35,194 nucleotides of DNA, from positions 1 to 35,194 of the forward strand of contig JANQKY010000116.1 in the NCBI GenBank assembly GCA_028280885.1, written 5' to 3'. This document shows, piece by piece, positions 25,736-32,881 of the stretch. Each line of letters begins with the position of its first letter. The stretch's first letter is position 1. Below the pieces are notes generated by a model that did not search any database, had not been told where the DNA came from, and saw only the letters and a list, made by a program, of their open reading frames with translations. The position numbers and the translations under genes are program-made. Source of the stretch: Tepidamorphus sp. (lineage in GTDB: Bacteria; Pseudomonadota; Alphaproteobacteria; Rhizobiales; Tepidamorphaceae).

Positions 25736-25761
25736 CGGGGCCAATGGCCCCGGCCGTTTTT
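25736..25761 (+). terminator. Rho-independent terminator after DUF1254 copy 2
   Basis: Eight-base arms CGGGGCCA/TGGCCCCG around a single A (25736-25752), then GCCG and TTTTT (25757-25761). Same 17-base core as the terminator after copy 1. Confidence 0.85.
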
Positions 25762-25844
25762 GAGTCGCGCTTCCGACCACGAAATGCGCTGAAAATATGT
25801 CCGGCCCGCTTTAACGACTCAGCCGTTTTCGCTACCTAATTGCC

Positions 25845-28127
25845 ATGTCAAGCCAAACACCGCCGCCATCCGGCTCATCCCCCGATGACCCGGAAACCGG
25901 TATCGAGCCGGTCGACCTGCGCAAGGCGCTCGAGGAGCGTTATCTCTCCTACGCCCTGTCGACCATCATGCACCGCGCCCTGCCGGATGTGCGCGACGGG
26001 CTGAAGCCCGTCCACCGCCGCCTGCTCTATGCGATGCGGCTTTTGAAGCTCGACCCGGAGGCCGGCTTCAAGAAATGCGCCCGCGTCGTCGGCGACGTGA
26101 TGGGCAAGTTCCACCCCCATGGCGACCAGGCGATCTATGACGCGATGGTGCGCCTCGCCCAGGATTTCTCGGTGCGCTACCCGCTCGTCGAGGGGCAGGG
26201 CAATTTCGGCAATATCGACGGCGATAACGCGGCTGCCATGCGCTACACCGAGGCCCGCCTGACCGAGGTCGCGCAACTGCTGCTGGAAGGCATCGACGAG
26301 GACAGCGTCGATTTCCGCGAGACCTATGACGGCGAGGAGGAGGAGCCCGTCGTCCTGCCCGGCGCCTTCCCGAACCTGCTGGCGAACGGCGCGACCGGCA
26401 TCGCGGTCGGCATGGCAACGGCGATCCCGCCGCACAACGCAGCCGAACTCTGCGACGCCGCGCTGCATCTGATTCAATATCCCAACGCCTCCGTCGAAAC
26501 CCTTGCCAGGAAAGTCAAAGGCCCGGATTTCCCCACCGGCGGCATCCTGGTCGAGCCGCATGACTCGATCGTCGAGAGCTACCGCACCGGCCGCGGCGCG
26601 TTCCGCCTGCGCGCCCGCTGGAAAAGGGAAGACCAGGGCCGGGGCACCTGGGTCGCGGTCGTCACCCAGATCCCCTATCTCGTCCAGAAGGGCAAGCTGA
26701 TTGAGAAGATCGCCGAACTGCTGACGGCGAAGAAGCTGCCGCTGCTGGCTGACGTGCGCGATGAATCCGCCGACGACGTGCGCATCGTGCTTGAGCCGAA
26801 GAGCCGCGCGGTCGATCCGGCGCTGCTGATGGAATCGCTGTTCAAGCTGACCGATCTGGAATCGCGCATCTCGCTCAATCTCAACGTGCTGTCGCGCGGC
26901 AAGGTGCCGATCGTGCTTGGCCTGTCGGACGTGTTGCGCGAATGGCTCGACCACCGCCGCGAGGTGCTGGTGCGCCGGGCAAACCACCGGCTCGCCAAGA
27001 TCGCCCATCGCCTCGAAGTGCTCGGCGGCTATCTGATCGCCTATCTCAATCTCGACGAGGTGATCCGCATCATCCGCGAGGAGGATGAGCCGAAGGCCGA
27101 GCTGATCCGCACCTTTGAGCTCACCGACGTCCAGGCCGAGGCGATCCTCAACATGCGCCTGCGCTCCTTGCGCAAACTTGAGGAAATGGAAATCCGCAAG
27201 GAGCACGAGGCGCTGACCGCCGAGCAGGCCGAACTGACCGCGCTTGTCGGCGACGAGGCACTGCAATGGGGCCGGGTTTCGAGCGAAATCAAGGCGGTGC
27301 GGAAGAGTTTCGGTCCGGACACGGACGTTGGCCGCCGGCGCACCGAGATCGCCGATGCCGACGACCTGCCGGATTCCAGCGCGCTGGAGGACCTGAAGGA
27401 GGCGCTGATCGAGAAGGAGCCGGTCACCGTCATCCTGTCGGAAAAGGGCTGGATCCGCGCAATGAAGGGCCATCAGCAGGACCTGTCCGCGCTCACCTTC
27501 AAGTCAGGCGACCGGCTGCGCTTTGCCTTCCACGCCCAGACGACCGACAAGATATTGCTCTTTGCCACCGACGGCCGCTTCTTCACGATTGGCGCCGACA
27601 AGCTGCCCGGCGGGCGCGGCCATGGCGAGCCGGTCCGCCTGATCGTCGATCTCGCCGAGACCCACGACATCGTGTCCGCCTTCGTCCACGATCCCGCCCG
27701 CAAGCTGCTGGTGGCGGCCACCGACGGGCGCGGCTTCGTCGTGCCGGAGGGCGACATCGTCGCCAATACCCGCAAGGGCAAGCAGGTGTTGAACGTCACG
27801 GCCCCGGTCGAGGCGAGCCTGTGCGTGACGGCTGCCGGCGACACGGTCGCCGTCATCGGCGAGAACCGCAAGCTGATCGTCTTCGCCCTCACCGAAATCC
27901 CCGAAATGACCCGCGGCAAGGGCGTCCGCCTGCAACGCTACCGCGACGGCGGGCTGTCGGACGCCAAGGTCTTCACGATGGCGGAGGGGTTGAGCTGGCT
28001 CGATAGCTCGGGGCGGACCTGGACGGTGAAGGAGCTGGATGAGTGGCGCGGGAACCGGGCGCAGGCGGGGAGATTGCCGCCGAAGGGGTTTCCGCGGACG
28101 AATAAGTTTGGGGGTGGGGGGATGTAG
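25845..28127 (+). CDS. parC: DNA topoisomerase IV subunit A
   Basis: 760 residues. With ParE it decatenates daughter chromosomes. The winged-helix and tower domains carry the catalytic Tyr134 in AAMRYTEARL; Arg133 precedes it. LEERYLSYALSTIMHRALPDVRDGLKPVHRR is the usual family opening (about 29-59). The region equivalent to the quinolone-determining segment reads KFHPHGDQAIYDAM, with Gln95 where E. coli ParC has Ser80 and Asp99 for Glu84. The C-terminal beta-pinwheel has six-blade-like repeats (VIGENRKLIVFALTEIP, RGKGVRLQRY) and is shorter than in GyrA, with no GyrA-box, which favours ParC. No clear ribosome site. The last 35 codons switch to GGG-rich usage. Confidence 0.95.
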   Translation: MSSQTPPPSGSSPDDPETGIEPVDLRKALEERYLSYALSTIMHRALPDVRDGLKPVHRRLLYAMRLLKLDPEAGFKKCARVVGDVMGKFHPHGDQAIYDAMVRLAQDFSVRYPLVEGQGNFGNIDGDNAAAMRYTEARLTEVAQLLLEGIDEDSVDFRETYDGEEEEPVVLPGAFPNLLANGATGIAVGMATAIPPHNAAELCDAALHLIQYPNASVETLARKVKGPDFPTGGILVEPHDSIVESYRTGRGAFRLRARWKREDQGRGTWVAVVTQIPYLVQKGKLIEKIAELLTAKKLPLLADVRDESADDVRIVLEPKSRAVDPALLMESLFKLTDLESRISLNLNVLSRGKVPIVLGLSDVLREWLDHRREVLVRRANHRLAKIAHRLEVLGGYLIAYLNLDEVIRIIREEDEPKAELIRTFELTDVQAEAILNMRLRSLRKLEEMEIRKEHEALTAEQAELTALVGDEALQWGRVSSEIKAVRKSFGPDTDVGRRRTEIADADDLPDSSALEDLKEALIEKEPVTVILSEKGWIRAMKGHQQDLSALTFKSGDRLRFAFHAQTTDKILLFATDGRFFTIGADKLPGGRGHGEPVRLIVDLAETHDIVSAFVHDPARKLLVAATDGRGFVVPEGDIVANTRKGKQVLNVTAPVEASLCVTAAGDTVAVIGENRKLIVFALTEIPEMTRGKGVRLQRYRDGGLSDAKVFTMAEGLSWLDSSGRTWTVKELDEWRGNRAQAGRLPPKGFPRTNKFGGGGM

Positions 28128-28197
28128 GCGGCTGGGTTGCGGACGAAGTGAGCTTTCGCTGCGGATTCGCTAATGACGATTACCAAGGCAAACGCTT

Positions 28198-28662
28198 CTA
28201 TTCGATTAGCTCAACGGGTCGTCGCGCATATCGCTGCCGACGGTCACCATCAATGATCGTGACGCCTACCGGCTCAAAGCCACAGCTTCTGTAAAGTCTA
28301 TCGGCTGCGCCCGCACCCGAATGCCCGTCTATAAACGTATCAACGTAGATGAGGGATTCATCCGGAATACGGTCCAAAGATGCCCCGAGCAGCATCTTTC
28401 CAATGCCGAGCCGTCGATACCCAAAAGAGACCGCCAACCATCTTATCCAGTGTGTCCTCTTTGATCCGCCTATCAGGAGCCCACCAACGAAAGTCGGAAG
28501 CTTGGCATCTACACAGGCGCGATATGCCTGTTTTTGGGCGATTTTCCGATCAAGAATGGCATCAAAGCCGGGCATGGAGCCAAAAAGGGGAGCCACTTCT
28601 TCAGCCAAACGCAACCAAGCGCCCATATCATGGCGCTCCGCTAATGCGATTTGAATTTGCAT
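28198..28662 (-). CDS. GNAT-family N-acetyltransferase
   Basis: 154 residues. The acetyl-CoA-binding motif A is seen in WLAVSFGYRRLGIGKMLL (Arg-x-x-Gly-x-Gly/Ala type), followed by a beta-strand SLIYVDTFIDG and AADRLYRSCGFEPVGVTII, typical of the last GNAT strands. Substrate unknown. Codon use is noticeably richer in A and T than the flanking genes, as is all DNA from about 28140 to 30150, suggesting recent acquisition. It is convergent with parC and divergent from the next, unrecognised gene. Confidence 0.85.
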   Translation of the reverse strand: MQIQIALAERHDMGAWLRLAEEVAPLFGSMPGFDAILDRKIAQKQAYRACVDAKLPTFVGGLLIGGSKRTHWIRWLAVSFGYRRLGIGKMLLGASLDRIPDESLIYVDTFIDGHSGAGAADRLYRSCGFEPVGVTIIDGDRRQRYARRPVELIE

Positions 28663-28880
28663 TCGATAGACCTACTGTGTGCTTCCCAACTTGCCTAATA
28701 GAAACCATGTCTTCAGCTGTCCGAACACCGCGCGGCATAAAACAATACGGGCTCCGTTCGGGCACTCGCTGCGTAAGGTATGAGCCCGTATAATGCGGAC
28801 AAGTCTGCCCTTGAGGTCGGACACCAGAACGTCAACTCACTACCTCATTCGGTCTGTTAGTCCTTCGCCATCTGAAGTAG

Positions 28881-28895
28881 AGTGTCTGAGACACT
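28881..28895. promoter_or_regulatory. Perfect 15-base palindrome upstream of the unrecognised gene
   Basis: AGTGTCT-G-AGACACT: seven-base arms around one G, 31 bases before the ATG at 28927. Its place in the leader fits an operator or a small leader hairpin. No T-run follows, so it is not an intrinsic terminator. Confidence 0.4.
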
Positions 28896-28926
28896 TCGTT
28901 TCTAGATTGTCTTGGGATTGACGAAT

Positions 28927-30024
28927 ATGCCTGAAAATTCGGGCCGCTGGAAACGTGCAACTATTTTTGCCGCACTAAGCGCCTTTGCCAGCGGATTGCT
29001 TTTGGTGCTCGGAACAGCAAGCGGATACTTATCCTTCACTTATCCCTCTTTAGAATCAAGACCTTTTGAAAGCAATTTGGTCGTACGCTTTTCAAGGCTT
29101 CCCGGAGGTTCAAATACGGCTGGCATCATGAAGCTCGCGGAAGGTGCGGTATTCGAACGCTCGCTAGGTCATTCACATGGAGGCCAAAATCAGTACTGGA
29201 TTACCGATGGTAAGAAGAGGTTTAGCTTAGTCTCAGAAGCTATGAGATCGATATGGGAAACCCATGAGCTCAATGGAAAAAACCCTGTTTCGACGCCGCT
29301 CTGGAATGAAATCTCAGGGAGTGATGACGCCATCCAAGCGTTGTCATTTCTTTCGTTCATGGCTTCGCTAGACATGAACTATTCTCCTAGCCCCATGGCC
29401 GCCGAGTATGGCTGTTTTGAAGCCGAGCTACTTGATTCTTTTGATTGTTTCTGTCCCAATCAAGCCTTGGAACGAAGTGCCCAGAGACTGCTTGCGACTG
29501 AAGATATCTACCCCATGTGCTCGGTGGACAGTCGCGATCTCTTCCCTTTTTTGTTGACTATCGCCAGTATTCAAAATGAGGGGTCCCGTCCGATCAAGGA
29601 TTTGCGAATGTCATTCAAAGACACATCGCAGACACGGACATCTTGGGTGTCTAGCCCTTTCAGCATAATTCAAGAGTGTGGATTGGAAGACCAACTTGAA
29701 TCAAACACGTTTCCAACAGGGTCTCTGCACAGTTGCGGGCAAGAATATTTGAAAGAAGTAAATTATGATATGCTTGATGCTATCGAAACACATACGCTGG
29801 AGGTCTCCAGCTTAGAGCCCGGAGAAGAGATATTCATCCTCGTTGACGTTTTCATACCAGATCAAGAAGGGTTGCCGGAAACCTACATAGCGGGCCATTT
29901 CTATATTGAAAGGTTGGACTATTTGGAAGGCGGTCAAGTCTTTTCGATCTTGTCACCGACACCGCTGGCAAATCGGCGGTTGCCTATCATTACATCTCCT
30001 GATGGTGGCAGGGGCGGCCAATAG
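28927..30024 (+). CDS. Unrecognised exported or membrane-anchored protein
   Basis: 365 residues from the ATG at 28927. I do not recognise the family. One hydrophobic segment at about 12-35 (IFAALSAFASGLLLVLGTAS), preceded by basic residues, is a signal anchor or signal peptide, so the rest is periplasmic. The exported part contains six cysteines (GCF, DCFC, MCS, ECG, SCG contexts), enough for three disulfides. The C-terminal 110 residues (LEVSSLEPGEEIFILVDVF) look beta-rich. Two 60-base lines inside it count 28 and 26 G or C, against 46 in a panB line, so it is compositionally foreign. The open frame is long and intact, which argues for a real gene. Confidence 0.7.
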   Translation: MPENSGRWKRATIFAALSAFASGLLLVLGTASGYLSFTYPSLESRPFESNLVVRFSRLPGGSNTAGIMKLAEGAVFERSLGHSHGGQNQYWITDGKKRFSLVSEAMRSIWETHELNGKNPVSTPLWNEISGSDDAIQALSFLSFMASLDMNYSPSPMAAEYGCFEAELLDSFDCFCPNQALERSAQRLLATEDIYPMCSVDSRDLFPFLLTIASIQNEGSRPIKDLRMSFKDTSQTRTSWVSSPFSIIQECGLEDQLESNTFPTGSLHSCGQEYLKEVNYDMLDAIETHTLEVSSLEPGEEIFILVDVFIPDQEGLPETYIAGHFYIERLDYLEGGQVFSILSPTPLANRRLPIITSPDGGRGGQ

Positions 30025-30150
30025 AATTTGGTAGGTTCACGCGATGCCTTAACGTGAAGCACTGTAAATCGACGTTGATGCGGAACGCAGCATTGTGCAC
30101 TTTGGGTTCAAAGCAGACTTCCCTTGTGCCGGGTACAAACGTCCGCAATA

Positions 30151-30218
30151 GGCCACTTCCACCCCCCCCCAACTTGCCCCCCGCACCCCCAATCCCCTAT
30201 ATCTCCCCTCCCGACGGC
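30151..30218 (+). other. C-rich tract upstream of panB
   Basis: Runs of nine C (30162-30170), six C (30177-30182), five C (30186-30190) and several fours follow closely. On the minus strand these are G-runs separated by short loops, the pattern of a G-quadruplex. The 249-base gap between the unrecognised gene and panB otherwise shows no gene; a panB promoter is expected here but none is clear. Confidence 0.7.
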
Positions 30219-30273
30219 AAAACACACCAATCCACCGTCATCACTCGGGGGCGAACAGGAGATACCCTCCGCC

Positions 30274-31161
30274 ATGGGGCAAGCCGGCGCGGCGCTTGAG
30301 CGCGTTACCATTCCGACCCTGGCCCGCTACAAGAGCGAAGGCCGCCCGATCGTCATGACGACGGCCTATGACGCGGTCGCAGCCCGCATCGCCGACCCGA
30401 TGGTCGACATGCTGCTGGTCGGCGACAGCGTCGGCAACGTGTGTCTGGGCTTCGACAACACGCTGCCCGTCTCGATGGCGATGATGACCCATCATCTCGA
30501 CGCCGTCATGCGCACGGGCCCGCGCGCGCTCGTCGTTGCCGACATGCCATTCTTAAGCTATCACCTTAGCCCCGAGGACACCGTCCGCAATGCCGGCGCG
30601 TTCCTCCAGCGCGGTGCGGCAGCCGTCAAGCTGGAGGGCGGGGCAGGGCGCGTCGATCTGGTGCGCCGGTTGGTCGATTGCGAGATCCCCGTCATGGGCC
30701 ATCTCGGCCTGACCCCGCAGAGCGTCCACCGGATGGGCGGCTTCAAGGTGCAGGGCCGTGACGGGGCGGCCGCCCACGCGCTGCTCGACGATGCCTATGC
30801 GCTGCAGGAGGCCGGCTGCTTCTCGCTGGTGCTCGAGGGCATTCCCGCCGATCTCGCCGCCCGCGTCACCGAGATCCTCGACATTCCGACGATCGGCATC
30901 GGCGCCGGGCCGGACTGTTCGGGCCAGGTGCTGGTGTTTCATGATATTCTCGGCCTGCTCGACAGCCACCGGGCGAAATTCGTGCGCACCTATATCGAGG
31001 GCTTCGATCTCCTGCGCGCAGCGCTGGGCCGCTGGGCGGAGGACGTCCGCAGCGGCGATTTCCCCGGCGAGGGCGAATCCTATCGGCTGCCCGAAGCAGC
31101 CCATGCCGTCGTCGCGGGCTGGGTGCCCAAGGGCATGGCCGAACAGGACGAGGAGGCGTGA
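30274..31161 (+). CDS. panB: 3-methyl-2-oxobutanoate hydroxymethyltransferase
   Basis: 295 residues from the ATG at 30274; the frame is open 50 codons upstream through the C-rich tract, which is not coding. First step of pantothenate synthesis: transfer of a hydroxymethyl group from methylene-tetrahydrofolate to ketoisovalerate, giving ketopantoate. Metal ligands Asp51 (LLVGDSVGN) and Asp90 (VADMPFLSY), Lys119 and Glu121 (VKLEGG) and the catalytic Glu188 (LVLEGIP) are present, as are MGHLGLTPQS and IGIGAGPDCSGQVLV. panC starts two bases after its stop, with the ribosome site AGGAGG inside the end of panB. Confidence 0.97.
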   Translation: MGQAGAALERVTIPTLARYKSEGRPIVMTTAYDAVAARIADPMVDMLLVGDSVGNVCLGFDNTLPVSMAMMTHHLDAVMRTGPRALVVADMPFLSYHLSPEDTVRNAGAFLQRGAAAVKLEGGAGRVDLVRRLVDCEIPVMGHLGLTPQSVHRMGGFKVQGRDGAAAHALLDDAYALQEAGCFSLVLEGIPADLAARVTEILDIPTIGIGAGPDCSGQVLVFHDILGLLDSHRAKFVRTYIEGFDLLRAALGRWAEDVRSGDFPGEGESYRLPEAAHAVVAGWVPKGMAEQDEEA

Positions 31162-31162
31162 C

Positions 31163-32035
31163 ATGCGCGTGATCGAAACCGTCGCCGAGCTGCGCGCCGC
31201 GCTTCAGCCAAGCCGCCGGGCCGGCCGCTCGATCGGCCTCGTGCCGACCATGGGCTATCTGCATGACGGCCACCTGGCGCTGGTCACCGAGAGCGTCGCC
31301 GCCTGCGACGTCACCGTGGTCAGCATCTTCGTCAACCCGACCCAGTTCGCCGAGAACGAGGACCTGTCGAGCTATCCGCGCGACCCCGACCGGGACCTCG
31401 CCCTGTGCCGCGAGGCCGGCGCCGATATCGTCTTCCTGCCGGGCGTTGACGATATCTATCCGGCCGGCTTCCAGACCTATGTCGAGCCCGGCGCGCTGGC
31501 AGAGCCGCTCTGCGGCGCCTTCCGGCCGGGCCATTTCCGCGGCGTCGCCACCGTCGTCGCCAAGCTGTTCAACATGGTCCAGCCGGACACGGCGTTCTTC
31601 GGCCAAAAGGATTTCCAGCAGGTCGCCGTCGTCCGCCAGATGGCCCGCGATCTCGACATGCGGCTGGCGGTCGTCTCCGTCGATACGGTGCGCGAGGACG
31701 ACGGCATCGCGATGAGCAGCCGCAACGCCTATCTCGATGCGACCGAGCGGCGCCGGGCGCGCTGCATCTCGCGTGGCCTGTTCGCGGCCAGGCGGGCTTT
31801 CGAGGCCGGCGAGCGTGACGCCGCGCGCCTGCTCGCGCTCGCCCGCGAGCCGCTGTCTGAGATGGATTCGGTGCAATATGTCGAGCTTGTCGATGCGGCG
31901 ACGCTTCAGCCCGTCACCGGCGCCGTCGAACGGCCGGCGGCGATCTGCGTTGCCGGCCATATCGGCAACACGCGGCTGATCGACAATATCGGCCTGGATA
32001 TCGAAGGCAGCCGGACGGTCCGCGACGCCGCCTAG
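31163..32035 (+). CDS. panC: Pantothenate synthetase
   Basis: 290 residues from the ATG at 31163, six bases after AGGAGG. It joins pantoate and beta-alanine with ATP, completing pantothenate (vitamin B5). The HIGH-like ATP site is VPTMGYLHDGHL (His34, His37), the pantoate site shows FVNPTQFAENEDL, then FGQKDFQQ and the KMSKS-like MSSRNAYL. It forms a two-gene unit with panB. Its end lies 11 bases from the convergent bpt gene. Confidence 0.97.
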   Translation: MRVIETVAELRAALQPSRRAGRSIGLVPTMGYLHDGHLALVTESVAACDVTVVSIFVNPTQFAENEDLSSYPRDPDRDLALCREAGADIVFLPGVDDIYPAGFQTYVEPGALAEPLCGAFRPGHFRGVATVVAKLFNMVQPDTAFFGQKDFQQVAVVRQMARDLDMRLAVVSVDTVREDDGIAMSSRNAYLDATERRRARCISRGLFAARRAFEAGERDAARLLALAREPLSEMDSVQYVELVDAATLQPVTGAVERPAAICVAGHIGNTRLIDNIGLDIEGSRTVRDAA

Positions 32036-32046
32036 CGCCCTGTATT

Positions 32047-32805
32047 CTAAGAGGGGCCAGGCTCTGAGCGCAGCCAGCCGGCGCCCGTCAGGTGTTCCTG
32101 CGGCCGGAAGCGGCTCTTGTAGTCCATCTTGCGCGAGCCCCGCACCCAGTAGCCGAGATAGACGTAAGGAAGCCCCAGCTTGCGCGCCCGCTCGATGTGG
32201 TCGAGGATCATGTAGGTGCCAAGGCTCCGGTCGGCCTCGTCGGGCTCGAAGAAGCTGTAGACCATCGACAGTCCGTCGCTGAGGATGTCGGTCAGCGCGA
32301 CGCCGATCAGCGGCCCCTGGCCGCGCCCGGTAACGCCCGAATCGGGCCCCCGCCGCCGGTATTCCACCACATGGGTGTCGACATGGGTGTCCTCGACCAT
32401 CATCGCATAGTCGAGCACGGTCATCTCCGCCATGCCGCCCTCGGCGTGGCGCGAATCGAGATAGCCGCGAAACAGCGCATACTGGTCGGCCGACGGCTGC
32501 GGCAGGCAGGCATCGCCGATCAGGTCGGCATTGCGCTTGCTGATCCGCCGGAACGAGCGCGTCGTCTGGAATTCGTCGACGACGACCCGCACCGAAACGC
32601 AGGCCTTGCAGGCCTCGCAGGCCGGGCGATAGGCGATGTTCTGGCTGCGCCGGAAGCCGCCCTGGGTCAGGATGTCGTTGAGTTCGCTGGCCTTCTCGCC
32701 GACCAGATGGGTGAACACCTTGCGCTCGAACTTGTCGGGCAGATAGGGGCACGCGGTCGGCGCGGTCAGGTAGAATTGCGGCGTTTCGCGTCCCAATTTA
32801 CTCAA
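32047..32805 (-). CDS. bpt: Aspartate/glutamate leucyltransferase (N-degron pathway)
   Basis: 252 residues. Bpt proteins transfer leucine from Leu-tRNA to N-terminal Asp or Glu, marking proteins for ClpS/ClpAP degradation. Family features: FYLTAPTACPYLPDKFERKVFTH near the start, the cysteine cluster ACEACKACVS and RSQNIAYRP, then YMILDHIERARKLGLPYVYLGYW and the GSRKMDYKSRFRP block. The length is normal. The only in-frame start compatible with the conserved N-terminus is TTG at 32805, with no clear ribosome site. The eukaryotic-type arginyltransferase ATE is related; the short bacterial form favours Bpt. Confidence 0.92.
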   Translation of the reverse strand: MSKLGRETPQFYLTAPTACPYLPDKFERKVFTHLVGEKASELNDILTQGGFRRSQNIAYRPACEACKACVSVRVVVDEFQTTRSFRRISKRNADLIGDACLPQPSADQYALFRGYLDSRHAEGGMAEMTVLDYAMMVEDTHVDTHVVEYRRRGPDSGVTGRGQGPLIGVALTDILSDGLSMVYSFFEPDEADRSLGTYMILDHIERARKLGLPYVYLGYWVRGSRKMDYKSRFRPQEHLTGAGWLRSEPGPS

Positions 32806-32881
32806 GGCGTTTTGCTCAAGATGCGCGGCTCAAGGCTGAACTGTCCCACCGGATCGGCCCGATTGGATCGACGATGCGACC

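Noticed and set aside
25875..27473. 532-codon open frame on the minus strand opposite parC
   Set aside because: Antisense shadow of a conserved gene, with no recognisable domain.
30088..30160. Stretch resembling decayed intergenic relics around a CAAAGC core before panB
   Set aside because: The similarity is too vague to call a repeat without a genome search.
30866..32752. 628-codon minus-strand frame across panB, panC and bpt
   Set aside because: It covers three well-supported genes; part is antisense to panC and part is bpt in a shifted frame.
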